A DNA stretch of 64,000 nucleotides, taken from assembly GCF_000154725.1 (NCBI RefSeq), contig NZ_DS544873.1:677569-741568 (forward strand), given 5' to 3'. Of this stretch, positions 34,373-43,227 are shown in pieces (positions within the stretch are counted from its first letter, which is position 1; the number at the start of each line of letters is the position of its first letter). The notes under the pieces are model-generated. The model saw nothing but the letters and a program-made list of their open reading frames with translations. It did no database searches and was not told the DNA's origin. Source of the stretch: Kordia algicida OT-1. Its GTDB lineage: Bacteria; Bacteroidota; Bacteroidia; Flavobacteriales; Flavobacteriaceae. A program made the translations under genes and the position numbers.

Positions 34373-36718
34373 ATGAAATACTTATTTAGTTTATTATTAG
34401 TCTTGAGTTTTACAGTTCTATATGCACAGAATACAATTTCTGGAACAGTAATAGATTCTGATACTAAAAAACCTGTAGTTTGGGCAGATGTAATCCTTTA
34501 TCAAAAAGGAAAGATTATCAAAGGCATGATTACTGATGATAATGGTATATTTAAATTTGAGGAACTTGATGAAGCAAAATATACCTTGAAAGTCACTTTC
34601 TTAGGTTACCAAACCTTTGAAAAAGCCATTGATTTTAGTAATAAAAAAGAGCAACAACTATCTGTAATATTGTCTCCTTCTAGTGCACAATTAGATGAAG
34701 TAGTTATCCAAGCAGAAGTTACAACAATTCAATACAAAAGTGATCGTAAAATTGTAAATGTAGGTAAAGATCTATTAGCTACAGGAACTTTAGCAGGTGA
34801 TGTTTTAGGGCAATTACCTTCTGTTGAGGTTGATGGGCAAAATAATATAAGCCTAAGAGGAGATCAAAATGTGAAAATTTTAGTAGATGGTAAAGTTTCT
34901 CCACTGCCTAACGATAGACTTTTACAGCAAATACCATCAGACGCAATTGCTAAGGTAGAACTTATTAATAATCCATCTGCCAAATACCAAGCTGAAGGTT
35001 TATCAGGAATTATAAATATCATTACAAAAAAATCATACCGAAAGGGTGGTAGACTTAATGTAAATCTCGGATATGGAACAGGTGAAGAACCACGCGCTAA
35101 TGCAGGTGTTGGCTTTAGCTATGCAACCGATAAAATAAAGGTATCAGCCAATTATAATTACAATACGGGATTTTTTATAAATGAATCCACCGCAGAAGAA
35201 GAACGCGAAACTATTTCATTTCTATCTGACTCTAGGATGAAACAAACTTTCGAATCCCCTTACTATGCGAAAGCAGGGATTGATTTTTATATTGATTCAA
35301 CAAACACTATTTCAGCTTTTGTTGCTACAAATAAGTTTGGGTTTGATGTAAATTCAAAAAGTAATATTATTCAAATGTCAAATATCAATCAAACAAGTAC
35401 CAATTTAGAATTTTTAGCAAATAATGGTGGAGGTGGTAAGAGTACAACGTACAATTTAAATTACCGTAAAGAATTTGATGGTTCAATGCAGTACATAGAA
35501 ACCGATGCCAATTACTCTACTTCACCGTTTAACTTTTTCTCCAACAGAATTACCACAAATGATAATTTTACCGAAACCCAGAATGATGATTTTAATAACA
35601 TGAGTAGGATTACCACATTAAGTTCAGATTATTACCATAATAATAATGATAGAATACTTGAATTTGGTGTTCGTGCAGAATTACGAGATTTAGACGAATC
35701 ACAATTTAGAACTATAACTAATACAGAAGTCACCGATATTAATACCTTGTATAATTATAATGATGGTATATATGCTGCCTATGGTGTTTATGATAGAAAA
35801 ATAGGTAAATTTGGTATAAAATTAGGTTTACGTTTAGAACACACCAATTTGAAACTGAGAGCCAATGAGAGTCGATTAAAGAACGATTATACAAATTTGT
35901 TTCCATCTGCTAGCTTTTCTTATTCAACAGAAAAGAATCATAATTTCTCGTTGAACTATAGTCGTCGAATCTCACGACCAAGTTTTTGGATTATTAGTAA
36001 TACTACTTTTCAGCAGGATCAGTTTTCACAATTTACAGGAAATCCTGAGCTTCAACCAGAATTTGCTAATAAGTTTGAATTTAATTATTCAAAGAATTTT
36101 AATGGTACTGATTTTAATGCTTCTCTTTTCTTGACTAACAAAGAGAATACTATTAGAAGTGTACAAACTGTTAGTGGAAATAATGTAGTGTATTCATTTG
36201 ATAACGTTGGGAGTAGTAACTTATACGGTTTGGAACTATATAGCAGATTTAAACCTTTAAAATGGTGGAATGCAACAGTAAATGCGACCTATTATTTAAG
36301 TTATTTTTCTGAAACTGGTAATATGTTTTTAAATGACCAATCTTTCAGCCACAATTATAGTTTTAACAATACGTTTAGACCATTCAAAGGATTTAACATA
36401 CAGGCAAATCTTAATGTGCGTCCAAAAAACATCTCTTTACAAGCTGAAAATCAGGGTGTAACTACAATGAGTTTAGCCGTAAGTAAAGATATCTTTAATA
36501 ACAAAGCAAATATCTCATTGCGTGCTAATGATATTTTTAACTCTGGTAGAACTCGTAGTATTGGTGAAGTAAACGGTTTGACATTTAACAGAAGTTCATT
36601 CTCACCTTCATCAAGACATCTTTATCTTTCTTTTAGATATAATCTTTCTTTTGGTAATAAAAATTATGCACAAAAAGAACGTAACAGAAAACGGAGACAG
36701 TATACGGAACGACAATAA
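34373..36718 (+). CDS. TonB-dependent receptor / outer membrane beta-barrel protein
   Basis: A 781-residue protein from ATG 34373 (MKYLFSLLLVLSFTVLYAQ, a signal peptide); an upstream in-frame TTG at 34343 is less likely. Residues 22-105 form a carboxypeptidase-regulatory-like domain (TISGTVIDSDTKKPVVWADV, GYQTFEKAI). A plug domain follows (LGQLPSVEVDGQNNISLRGD, IPSDAIAKVELINNPSAKYQ), then a long beta-barrel ending RYNLSFGNK. A Lys/Arg-rich tail follows. The family imports or exchanges ligands at the outer membrane; the substrate is unknown. It is divergent from the LytS/LytR pair, which probably regulates it. Confidence 0.88.
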   Translation: MKYLFSLLLVLSFTVLYAQNTISGTVIDSDTKKPVVWADVILYQKGKIIKGMITDDNGIFKFEELDEAKYTLKVTFLGYQTFEKAIDFSNKKEQQLSVILSPSSAQLDEVVIQAEVTTIQYKSDRKIVNVGKDLLATGTLAGDVLGQLPSVEVDGQNNISLRGDQNVKILVDGKVSPLPNDRLLQQIPSDAIAKVELINNPSAKYQAEGLSGIINIITKKSYRKGGRLNVNLGYGTGEEPRANAGVGFSYATDKIKVSANYNYNTGFFINESTAEEERETISFLSDSRMKQTFESPYYAKAGIDFYIDSTNTISAFVATNKFGFDVNSKSNIIQMSNINQTSTNLEFLANNGGGGKSTTYNLNYRKEFDGSMQYIETDANYSTSPFNFFSNRITTNDNFTETQNDDFNNMSRITTLSSDYYHNNNDRILEFGVRAELRDLDESQFRTITNTEVTDINTLYNYNDGIYAAYGVYDRKIGKFGIKLGLRLEHTNLKLRANESRLKNDYTNLFPSASFSYSTEKNHNFSLNYSRRISRPSFWIISNTTFQQDQFSQFTGNPELQPEFANKFEFNYSKNFNGTDFNASLFLTNKENTIRSVQTVSGNNVVYSFDNVGSSNLYGLELYSRFKPLKWWNATVNATYYLSYFSETGNMFLNDQSFSHNYSFNNTFRPFKGFNIQANLNVRPKNISLQAENQGVTTMSLAVSKDIFNNKANISLRANDIFNSGRTRSIGEVNGLTFNRSSFSPSSRHLYLSFRYNLSFGNKNYAQKERNRKRRQYTERQ

Positions 36719-36859
36719 TTTATGTTATATTTAAAAAATAAAAAATACACCGCATATAGTTTTTAAATTATGTTGATAAGAAACATTAGATTTTTTGCAA
36801 AATTGGTTTCTGTTATGTATGATTTGTAGCTAATTCTGAACTAAACAACAAACTGAAAA

Positions 36860-37510
36860 ATGATTCCTATTTCAATTACCATAATTCTAATTACTTTTTT
36901 TTCTTTTTCACCGAAATTTAAAAACGTTAGGGAAAAATATAACCATGGATTTGACTTTTATTTTACACTAATAGCTACTGTTTTCGGTGTGGTTTTGGCA
37001 TTTTATTTCTCTAATCGAGCAGAAGAAATGAAAGAAAAGGAATTTGCTTTTAACAAATTAGTCATTGCTAAAAGTAATATTGACCAGAATATTTCTGATA
37101 ATCAATCAAAGCTTTATTTGTATAAAGAAGTGAAATTAGATTCTTTAAATGTTACAATAAACCCACTTCGTTATCCAACGTATGCAGAGAACATTATTCT
37201 ATCTGATCCGATTCTCAACAAGCATATTTCAATTAATAACTATAAAATTCTTGTTTCAAAATTTGAAAATTTGAAGGATATGAAGAACCTATTTCATAAT
37301 TATTCTTATAAAAACAATTCAATCGTTGCAGAACAGTACAATTTAATACTGAGCTCTGTCTCTCAAATCATATCTGTTGAAATGTCAAATCAAAAGGATG
37401 AACTTTCACAAGAAGAACAAAAAAAAATTATAGAAAGAATAGATGACTCATTAAAAATTATATCTGAGAAAATCTATAAAAAGCCAATGATCGTATTAGA
37501 CAAGCACTAA
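36860..37510 (+). CDS. membrane-anchored protein of unknown function
   Basis: A 216-residue protein with two hydrophobic helices near the N-terminus (MIPISITIILITFFSF and FYFTLIATVFGVVLAFYFSN). A mostly helical soluble domain of about 160 residues (AEEMKEKEFAFNKLVIAKSN, then KNLFHNYSYKN) follows. It resembles uncharacterised bacterial proteins that have a short double anchor followed by a coiled region, but no named family. It stands alone, with a hairpin terminator 45 bases after the stop. Confidence 0.5.
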   Translation: MIPISITIILITFFSFSPKFKNVREKYNHGFDFYFTLIATVFGVVLAFYFSNRAEEMKEKEFAFNKLVIAKSNIDQNISDNQSKLYLYKEVKLDSLNVTINPLRYPTYAENIILSDPILNKHISINNYKILVSKFENLKDMKNLFHNYSYKNNSIVAEQYNLILSSVSQIISVEMSNQKDELSQEEQKKIIERIDDSLKIISEKIYKKPMIVLDKH

Positions 37511-37556
37511 CAACAACTTACCTGTAACTGAATACAATTCTACTTTTATACAATCT

Positions 37557-37640
37557 CAAAAGGCTATTCCGAATCATGGAATAGCCTTTTCTTTATTTAA
37601 TATACCTCTCTATATTTTATAAAGCTTTTCGGTAAGTCTT
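37557..37640 (+). repeat. dispersed hairpin-plus-tail element, terminator position
   Basis: CAAAAGGCTATTCC pairs with GGAATAGCCTTTTC, then TATATTTTATAAAGCTTT and AAGTCTTCAAA. It is related to copies at 22522, 29655-29812 and 30190. Confidence 0.6.
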
Positions 37641-38149
37641 CAAATCCACTAAAGGCACTTACATAATATTTTGAAACTCTTAAAATCCGTAAACAAAAAT
37701 TCTTGTAATAAAAATTTTAGTTTCTGGATGCTTTAAAATTTCTTACATGTTTATAATGGGTTTTATAAAATCTAAATCAAGTTTCTTTTTTATTGATTTT
37801 TCTTTTCATGGAATGAAACTTTGTAATTAAAAAATAATTTAAGGAGATCAAAGCGTTATACTTTGAATGCTGTAATCATTCAGAATCTCTAAATTTCGTT
37901 ATAAAGCAAAGATGAATAGAAGTTGTTAAAAATCATTTGTTCACTTTTGTAACCTGAACAATTGAAAGGAGTCAAAAATATCCAATTACAAATTTAGGAT
38001 ATAAACTTTAGAAGATTTTTACAATACCAATGATGAGTTCAACGGTTTTGAATAAAAAGTGACTTACCAAACTTGTTTACCAAATCGTAAGCATGTAAAA
38101 CTTTAATAATCAATAATTTGAATTTTTAAAAGTATTTTTAAGTCAATTT

Positions 38150-38385
38150 CTGGTCACTTTTAGGTTATTTTTGTTTTTTTAAGTCATTCTTTGGTAAAAC
38201 ATTGGTCACTTTTGAATCACTTTTTGGGAATTTATAGGGAACTCTTGAATCATTTCTCGGTAACTTTTAGGTCATTTTTGTTTTTTAAGTGATTCTTTGG
38301 TAAGACATTGGTCACTTCTGAGACACTTTTGAGTCACTCTCAAGTAACTTCTAGGTTATTTATTAGTCATTTTTCGGCTTTGAAA
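38150..38385 (+). repeat. tandem repeats of about 106 bp, iteron-like
   Basis: AAGTCATTCTTTGGTAAAAC at 38181 recurs with few changes at 38287 (offset 106), flanked on both sides by matching TTTTTGTTTTTTAAGT and ATTGGTCACTT words. Shorter variants of GGTCACTTTT and AGTCATTTTT fill the rest. The array lies just after the stop of the minus-strand HTH gene. Confidence 0.65.
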
Positions 38386-38412
38386 TTTCATAAAAACTTT
38401 TTCGACTATAAA

Positions 38413-39609
38413 CTATTCAGGTATGAAGACAGCCTTATTTTTTTCATTTAAAACTGCTGTATAAAATTGATTAAGCAATACAGGTTTTCCAAGTTGTTGA
38501 ATTCGTTTTTCGCAATCTTTAAATAATGGAAAACGTGGTTTTTGATGCTGGGTTTGTTTTTTTTCATTATTCAAAAAACGACGAATTTGAGCATGAGTAA
38601 TTAATTTTAATCGTGTGTTCTGCTTGCTACGTATATAGTTTTCATACCAAACTTTAGTTCCTGTAAAACCGTGCTTATTGGTAGGATCAAAATATTTGTG
38701 TGGTAATTGAACATATCTGTACTCAGGGTCTTTGGCAAGATATTTCTGGACTAATTCAACACGTTTTATGTAGACATTGTGGACTTTATCTAAATGTTGT
38801 TTTTTTACAGGTTGATACCACAAATACAATAACTCTTTGGTTTTTTTCTCCACATTTTCAGTCAAGCAAACCTCTTTGTATAATTTCTTTTTAGCGAGTT
38901 CCCATAAGGAATCCACATAAGAATTAAGAAAGGGAATCCCTGAAGCTTCAAGCCTTGAATCTATGTCTTTTGCCTGTGTTTTAACTTCAGGGAGTTCTCC
39001 TTCCTTCTCTACATCATTAGTGGACTTAAAATTTCGCGCGCCTGGTGTACCCTGTATAAGTGGCTCATTTATTTTTTCTTTACCTTCCTTCTCTACGTAT
39101 CTTGTAAAATTGTTACCAGCTAACGCTTCAACTTTGGAAGACCTATAACTCAAGCTACGATCAATGTTCATTTTGTTATCAACAGCTATTAATATATTAT
39201 TTATGTAACTATTGTTACTAGCGTCTGTTTGGGGACAACTTGTCCAATAATTTTTTTTAAAAAACTGATTATCAGTATTTTTTGATTTCATATTTTCTTT
39301 TTGATTTTGTTGTTTGTTGACAGCTTTTTCACTGTTTATCAACAGTATTTTAGGGTTTAAATAAAGTTCATAATTTGCCTTACGACCATAATTAATTTTC
39401 TCGATGATAACATTGGTTTGTAACAGCTTTTTAAGATGTCTTTTAATAGTTCTGGTACTTACGTGAGAAATCTTTGCCAACTGTATGTTATTTGTTGCTA
39501 AGGGTGGAATAGAAGCAGTATCAAAACCAGCTTTTTTACTAGCTTTAAATAATGAAGCACCATAAATTCTAATAATCTCTCTAGCTGTTGCAATCACAGG
39601 TTGACGCAA
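38413..39609 (-). CDS. HTH protein of an integrative element, 5' end frameshifted
   Basis: The intact frame gives 398 residues from TTG 39609, but clear coding continues upstream in the same frame without a start (FKALDVFVEKHNAFSDDL). An ATG at 39698-39700 reads MSIIHFSTVF and then stops at a run of six T. Removing one T joins the two parts into a single start, MSIIHFSTVFKALDVFVEKH. The body has a helix-turn-helix (IQLAKISHVSTRTIKRHLKK, about residues 44-63), a low-complexity middle and a helical C-terminus. Relatives accompany tyrosine recombinases on Bacteroidota mobile elements and may act as replication or control proteins. The gene may be inactive or start internally. Confidence 0.65.
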   Translation of the reverse strand: MRQPVIATAREIIRIYGASLFKASKKAGFDTASIPPLATNNIQLAKISHVSTRTIKRHLKKLLQTNVIIEKINYGRKANYELYLNPKILLINSEKAVNKQQNQKENMKSKNTDNQFFKKNYWTSCPQTDASNNSYINNILIAVDNKMNIDRSLSYRSSKVEALAGNNFTRYVEKEGKEKINEPLIQGTPGARNFKSTNDVEKEGELPEVKTQAKDIDSRLEASGIPFLNSYVDSLWELAKKKLYKEVCLTENVEKKTKELLYLWYQPVKKQHLDKVHNVYIKRVELVQKYLAKDPEYRYVQLPHKYFDPTNKHGFTGTKVWYENYIRSKQNTRLKLITHAQIRRFLNNEKKQTQHQKPRFPLFKDCEKRIQQLGKPVLLNQFYTAVLNEKNKAVFIPE

Positions 39610-39702
39610 ACGACTTGAAAGATCATCAGAAAAAGCATTGTGTTTTTCTACAAAAACATCAAGCGCTTTAAAAAACAGTTGAAAAATGAATGATGCTCAT
39701 TA

Positions 39703-39882
39703 TTATTTATTAAAAGTATTGACTAACAAATCATCCATTGCCGAAGCCACAGAGATGAGTTTTTCTTTTTTTCTTTTGCGTTTTACGACAGAAACTTTAG
39801 GCAAGTCAAGCATAGCATATAATCTCAGCTTTTCTTCTGAGCTTAATGCTTGAATTACGTTATATACAGTTTCTGCTTTCAA
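39703..39882 (-). CDS. 59-residue conserved small protein of the integrative element
   Basis: Read from TTG 39882: LKAETVYNVIQALSSEEKLR then LYAMLDLPKVSV, a basic stretch (KRKRKKEKL) and SVASAMDDLLVNTF. Such short basic proteins are often found just before the HTH gene on related elements. The stop at 39703 is two bases before the ATG of the frameshifted HTH gene, so they are one operon. The function is unknown; helix-rich and basic, so nucleic-acid binding is possible. Confidence 0.5.
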   Translation of the reverse strand: MKAETVYNVIQALSSEEKLRLYAMLDLPKVSVVKRKRKKEKLISVASAMDDLLVNTFNK

Positions 39883-40349
39883 TTACTTTTTAATTTTCTT
39901 AGTTAATTCAATCAAACGATTTCAAAACAATATCTACAAGCTTTAAATAACCGATTCAAATTCATTGAAAATTGGGCACAAGAAGTCTTGGTCGCTTCTT
40001 TTGAGCAACTTTGTAATGATGGCAAAAGTTAGAATTGATTACATCAAGTGTAGAGTAGTTTGATGTAGTATAAACAAGAGCTAGTAACTTCTCCTATTAT
40101 CTAAAGATTTAATGTTTTTTGACAATCGTATAGATTGTACGAATAATGCAATTTTGTTTTTTTAACTAATTTCTATTTTAAAGGGTTCTCAAAATATTTT
40201 CTGATATGTAAGTAGCTCTTTTTTTATTTTTTTACTACTTACTAGGGTTATTAATTATTTTCGTTTGACATGAAGTAAATCTAATTAATTTTTCATTCAA
40301 AAACTACAGAAAAAAATGAAAAGGGGTAAATTTAAAAAATATAAATCGC

Positions 40350-40431
40350 TTATTTACAGAAAGTTGACTTAAAAATGATCTAAAAATGACTTAATATTTA
40401 CATAAAGTTTCCTAAATATTTACACAAAGTT
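40350..40431 (+). repeat. three iterons WTATTTACANAAAGTT at 22-bp spacing
   Basis: TTATTTACAGAAAGTT (40350-40365), ATATTTACATAAAGTT (40394-40409) and ATATTTACACAAAGTT (40416-40431). Starts differ by 44 and 22 bases, so they lie on the same face of the helix, as in origins of iteron plasmids. Confidence 0.65.
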
Positions 40432-40872
40432 GTACTAAACTTTGCCTCTTTTTTTACTTTTATTTTCCACCTTTTTTACTTCTTTTTTACCTAAAAGTGA
40501 CTTAAAAATACATGTCTAAATTTAACTAATTGAATATCAATGTTATACGTTTTAAGTTCTAATCAAAAACTATAATAGAAAGTATATTCTTACTTTACTT
40601 TAACAATTGAGAAAAATTTTGAAAATCAATTTTGAGAAGAAAAATTAATCAAGCTGTAATTTTTTTTGAAAAAAAGTTTAAAAAATGATTTGAAATTCAA
40701 TTAAAATAATCTTTTTCTTATGTTTTTAGAAACGAAATAACACAACGAAAAATAGTAAAACGCGAGTTTTGGATAATTGGTTTAGAAAAATGAATAGTTT
40801 TATAAGGAGATCATGTTCAATTTAGATTGAAATGCAAGAAAGTTTTTTATGAATTTAAATTACAAAATGTAT

Positions 40873-40931
40873 TTACCGATCGCTTAGCGAATAGTTTTTC
40901 TAAAAATTACTTATCACTAAGCGATCAGTAA
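40873..40931. repeat. 15-bp inverted repeat with 29-bp spacer
   Basis: TTACCGATCGCTTAG (40873-40887) and CTAAGCGATCAGTAA (40917-40931), one mismatch. It lies between the iteron region and the end of the gene downstream of the integrase. Confidence 0.65.
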
Positions 40932-41024
40932 AAAAAGTTCAAGTTTGGAATTATCATTTAACTTATAGTTCAAATGAGAAACTTATAATTAATTAATCTT
41001 TTCACTTGAATAAAGGTTAAAAAA

Positions 41025-41447
41025 TCAATCTACAGAAAAAGATTCATCATGATATTCACGCATTTTGTTTAGCAATTTTAATTGCTTATCTCCAGTATAC
41101 CCGATTCTTTCATTTTCTAAGTAAATCCAATTATCGTCTACTATTGCTTGATTTTGTCGTGCCAAAACTTCTTGATAGTCAGCATTCAATTGTTCAATAC
41201 TCTTTTTTATCAAAATAATGAACTGTTTTATAAAGTCTTCTCTATTTGTAAACCAAATAGATGAAGCATTTGTATATATTAAATAATTTTTTTTACTTGA
41301 GATTAGATTAGTCATTTCAAAAATTTCTTCAAAAACTATCCCACTATTTTTTATTTGTGATTTGAATTTCAGCCCAGTAATCTGACTTACTTTTTCATAG
41401 ACTTCTTTACCATAATCAGGAATCATTTTCTCTGGAATTAATTTCAT
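41025..41447 (-). CDS. hypothetical protein downstream of integrase
   Basis: Read from ATG 41447 it has 140 residues (MKLIPEKMIPDYGKEVYEKV). The frame is open to an ATG at 41561, which would give 178 residues but overlap the integrase gene by 53 bases, so the shorter form is preferred. It contains a helical stretch (FIKQFIILIKKSIEQLNADY) and ends HDESFSVD. There is no signal peptide or membrane segment. I recognise no family. Its position directly after the integrase in the same direction suggests an accessory gene of the element. Confidence 0.45.
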   Translation of the reverse strand: MKLIPEKMIPDYGKEVYEKVSQITGLKFKSQIKNSGIVFEEIFEMTNLISSKKNYLIYTNASSIWFTNREDFIKQFIILIKKSIEQLNADYQEVLARQNQAIVDDNWIYLENERIGYTGDKQLKLLNKMREYHDESFSVD

Positions 41448-41508
41448 GCAAATATTAATTAATTTATTTTCATAGATGCTTGTCGAAGATATCAATAAAT
41501 CTAATATT

Positions 41509-42822
41509 CTAAAAATCAATTGTGTATTTGCTAGAATAATCTTTTGCCAATGATGCACCAATACCTCTTAAATATTTACGAAGCTGTGATTTGGTTTTAT
41601 GTCTTGTAAAACTCATCAGTTCGGTAAGCACTTGTTCATCAGCTTTGCCTTCAGAAGCCAAAGATTTGTATAAATTGGATGCCGCTGTATGCTTAAAAGA
41701 ATATAAGGTCTGATCTTCATCAAGTTTCAAAGCTTCTTTCATATCCGCATATCTACGATAAAAGAAATATGTTTTAGCTTTCTCAGTGGTACTCCATTGT
41801 CCGCATTGTTCCTTATTAGTGAATACAAAGTCTGTTGGTTTGTATTTATGAAGTTCCATTTGCTTAATAACCTTTGCAAGATTATCAATAATAGGAACTA
41901 CTTCTTGAGCTTCTGTTTTAGTTTGAACATACAATCTCCTATTTTTAAGATCAATATCTTTTACTCTAAGTCTACAAACTTCTACATTTCTTAAAAAAGC
42001 GTACGCGATGAATTGCGTAAACTTTCTCAAATACGGATCGTTCTTGTCCATATAGTCACGCATTTGTTTAACCTGCTGATCTGTATAAGCTTTGTGCGTT
42101 TTAGGTCGTTCTTTTAACTTCTGTATAGCCTTCACAGGATTATATTCCAAAATATCATCACTGACCAATTGATTGAATAAAAGTGATAAAGAAGTTCTGT
42201 AACTATTTCTTGTTTTCGCACTTACGGGTTCATCAGTTAATTCTCTTTGTTTATTGTATTTCTTCAAAGAATTTAGAAAAACTGCAATTTCACGACGTTT
42301 CAAAGCTTTAATGTCAATTGTGTCTAAATCATTTTCCTTTAGCCATTTTACAAATCTCTTAAAATGCCCATTGATAGTTATTTTAGCACGAGCAGACCAA
42401 TACGCTTCTTTCTGCTCCACAGCAAATTCTAGTGCTTCAATAGTTGTGTAGTTCGTTGCTTTAAAAGCTGGATTATTTTCTTTGTTAGCTTTCTTTTGCT
42501 CTTTTTCTATTTTAGCATCAGTCACTTTAAAGTTTTCGTAAGGACTGTATCCTTTAGAAAGTAATTTCTTCAAAGCTTGTTTATACGCCATGAGTATCTC
42601 ATAACGTTCTGCTTTAGTTTTGAAGCGATTAGCACCTTTGTAGATTGGTGGTTGTCTTTTTAACTTGTTAGTTTTGGGATCACGATAGGAATAATAAACG
42701 TACCAACGTTTGTTTAAATCTCCTCCTGCATCATAAATTTTCGGTTCTGAATAATCTTTCTTTCCTTTCAAATTGTATTCGATAACGTATTCGTTTTGTA
42801 AAATATCATTAAAATTATACAT
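41509..42822 (-). CDS. tyrosine-type site-specific recombinase (integrase)
   Basis: A 437-residue protein. Residues 1-100 are an arm-type binding region; 125-245 form the core-binding SAM-like domain (ITINGHFKRFVKWLKENDLD). The catalytic domain has Arg 278 (YAFLRNVEVCRLRVKD), Lys 302, Lys-His 377-378 in YSFKHTAAS (Lys in the place of the usual second Arg region, as in many Bacteroidota integrases), His 408 in FTRHKT and nucleophile Tyr 417 in LRKYLRG. It catalyses strand exchange between short att sites. It lies beside the right copy of a diverged repeat whose left copy is 42 kb away, and so probably moved the region between. No tRNA gene is adjacent. Confidence 0.9.
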   Translation of the reverse strand: MYNFNDILQNEYVIEYNLKGKKDYSEPKIYDAGGDLNKRWYVYYSYRDPKTNKLKRQPPIYKGANRFKTKAERYEILMAYKQALKKLLSKGYSPYENFKVTDAKIEKEQKKANKENNPAFKATNYTTIEALEFAVEQKEAYWSARAKITINGHFKRFVKWLKENDLDTIDIKALKRREIAVFLNSLKKYNKQRELTDEPVSAKTRNSYRTSLSLLFNQLVSDDILEYNPVKAIQKLKERPKTHKAYTDQQVKQMRDYMDKNDPYLRKFTQFIAYAFLRNVEVCRLRVKDIDLKNRRLYVQTKTEAQEVVPIIDNLAKVIKQMELHKYKPTDFVFTNKEQCGQWSTTEKAKTYFFYRRYADMKEALKLDEDQTLYSFKHTAASNLYKSLASEGKADEQVLTELMSFTRHKTKSQLRKYLRGIGASLAKDYSSKYTIDF

Positions 42823-43227
42823 AAAATTTGTGTTTTCAAAATAAGAAAAACACAGATGAATACTGAGATTGAAGCCATTTTCATATGTTTAGCTCAAAAA
42901 GTCAATAGGTATAGCTATTCACTATATCTTTTTGACTCATTTCCGCTTCGCTCCATGTGCCAAAAAGGATGCCGTTTCTATCCTTAACCCAATTTCTGCT
43001 ACCAATTCATAAAGTACAAAATACATTAATTTTGCACTTCTATAGTCGTTGTGTGAGTGAAATAATTTCAAAAGCAGTAAAATACAAACATAAAAAATCT
43101 TTTATTTACAATAACGCACTTATAATATCAGTCCTTACATTTAATTTTACAGAGCATTCTTTTAGTTTTAATTACCTTAGTCATCATAAGAATTCCTGTT
43201 GTTTGAACATTATATCACACTAAAAAT
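42823..43227. other. intergenic region upstream of integrase, with right repeat copy
   Basis: Contains the right diverged repeat (42980-43073) and flavobacterial intergenic-repeat words (AGCTATTCACTATATC, TTTCCGCTTCGCTCCATGTG). The integrase promoter should lie here on the minus strand. Confidence 0.5.
42980..43073 (+). repeat. diverged direct repeat, right copy
   Basis: Starts ATCCTTAACCC (42980-42990) and ends GTGAAATAATTTCAAAA (43057-43073), both identical to the left copy at 675-772 and in the same orientation. Internal words also match partly (ACTTCTATAGTCGT versus CTTTCTACAGTCGT). Confidence 0.5.

Larger units (their letters stand above)
37511..38412. other. 0.9-kb repeat-rich region beside the HTH protein gene
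   Basis: Begins with a copy of the dispersed hairpin element (37557-37640). It ends with a tandem repeat region at 38150-38385. The middle is AT-rich with no gene. Confidence 0.5.
39883..41024. other. 1.1-kb non-coding region with iterons and an inverted repeat
   Basis: Upstream of the small HTH operon (minus strand) and downstream of the integrase pair. It contains three iterons at 40350-40431, many ACTTAAAAATGA-type words, and a 15-bp inverted repeat at 40873-40931. No gene is seen. Confidence 0.55.
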
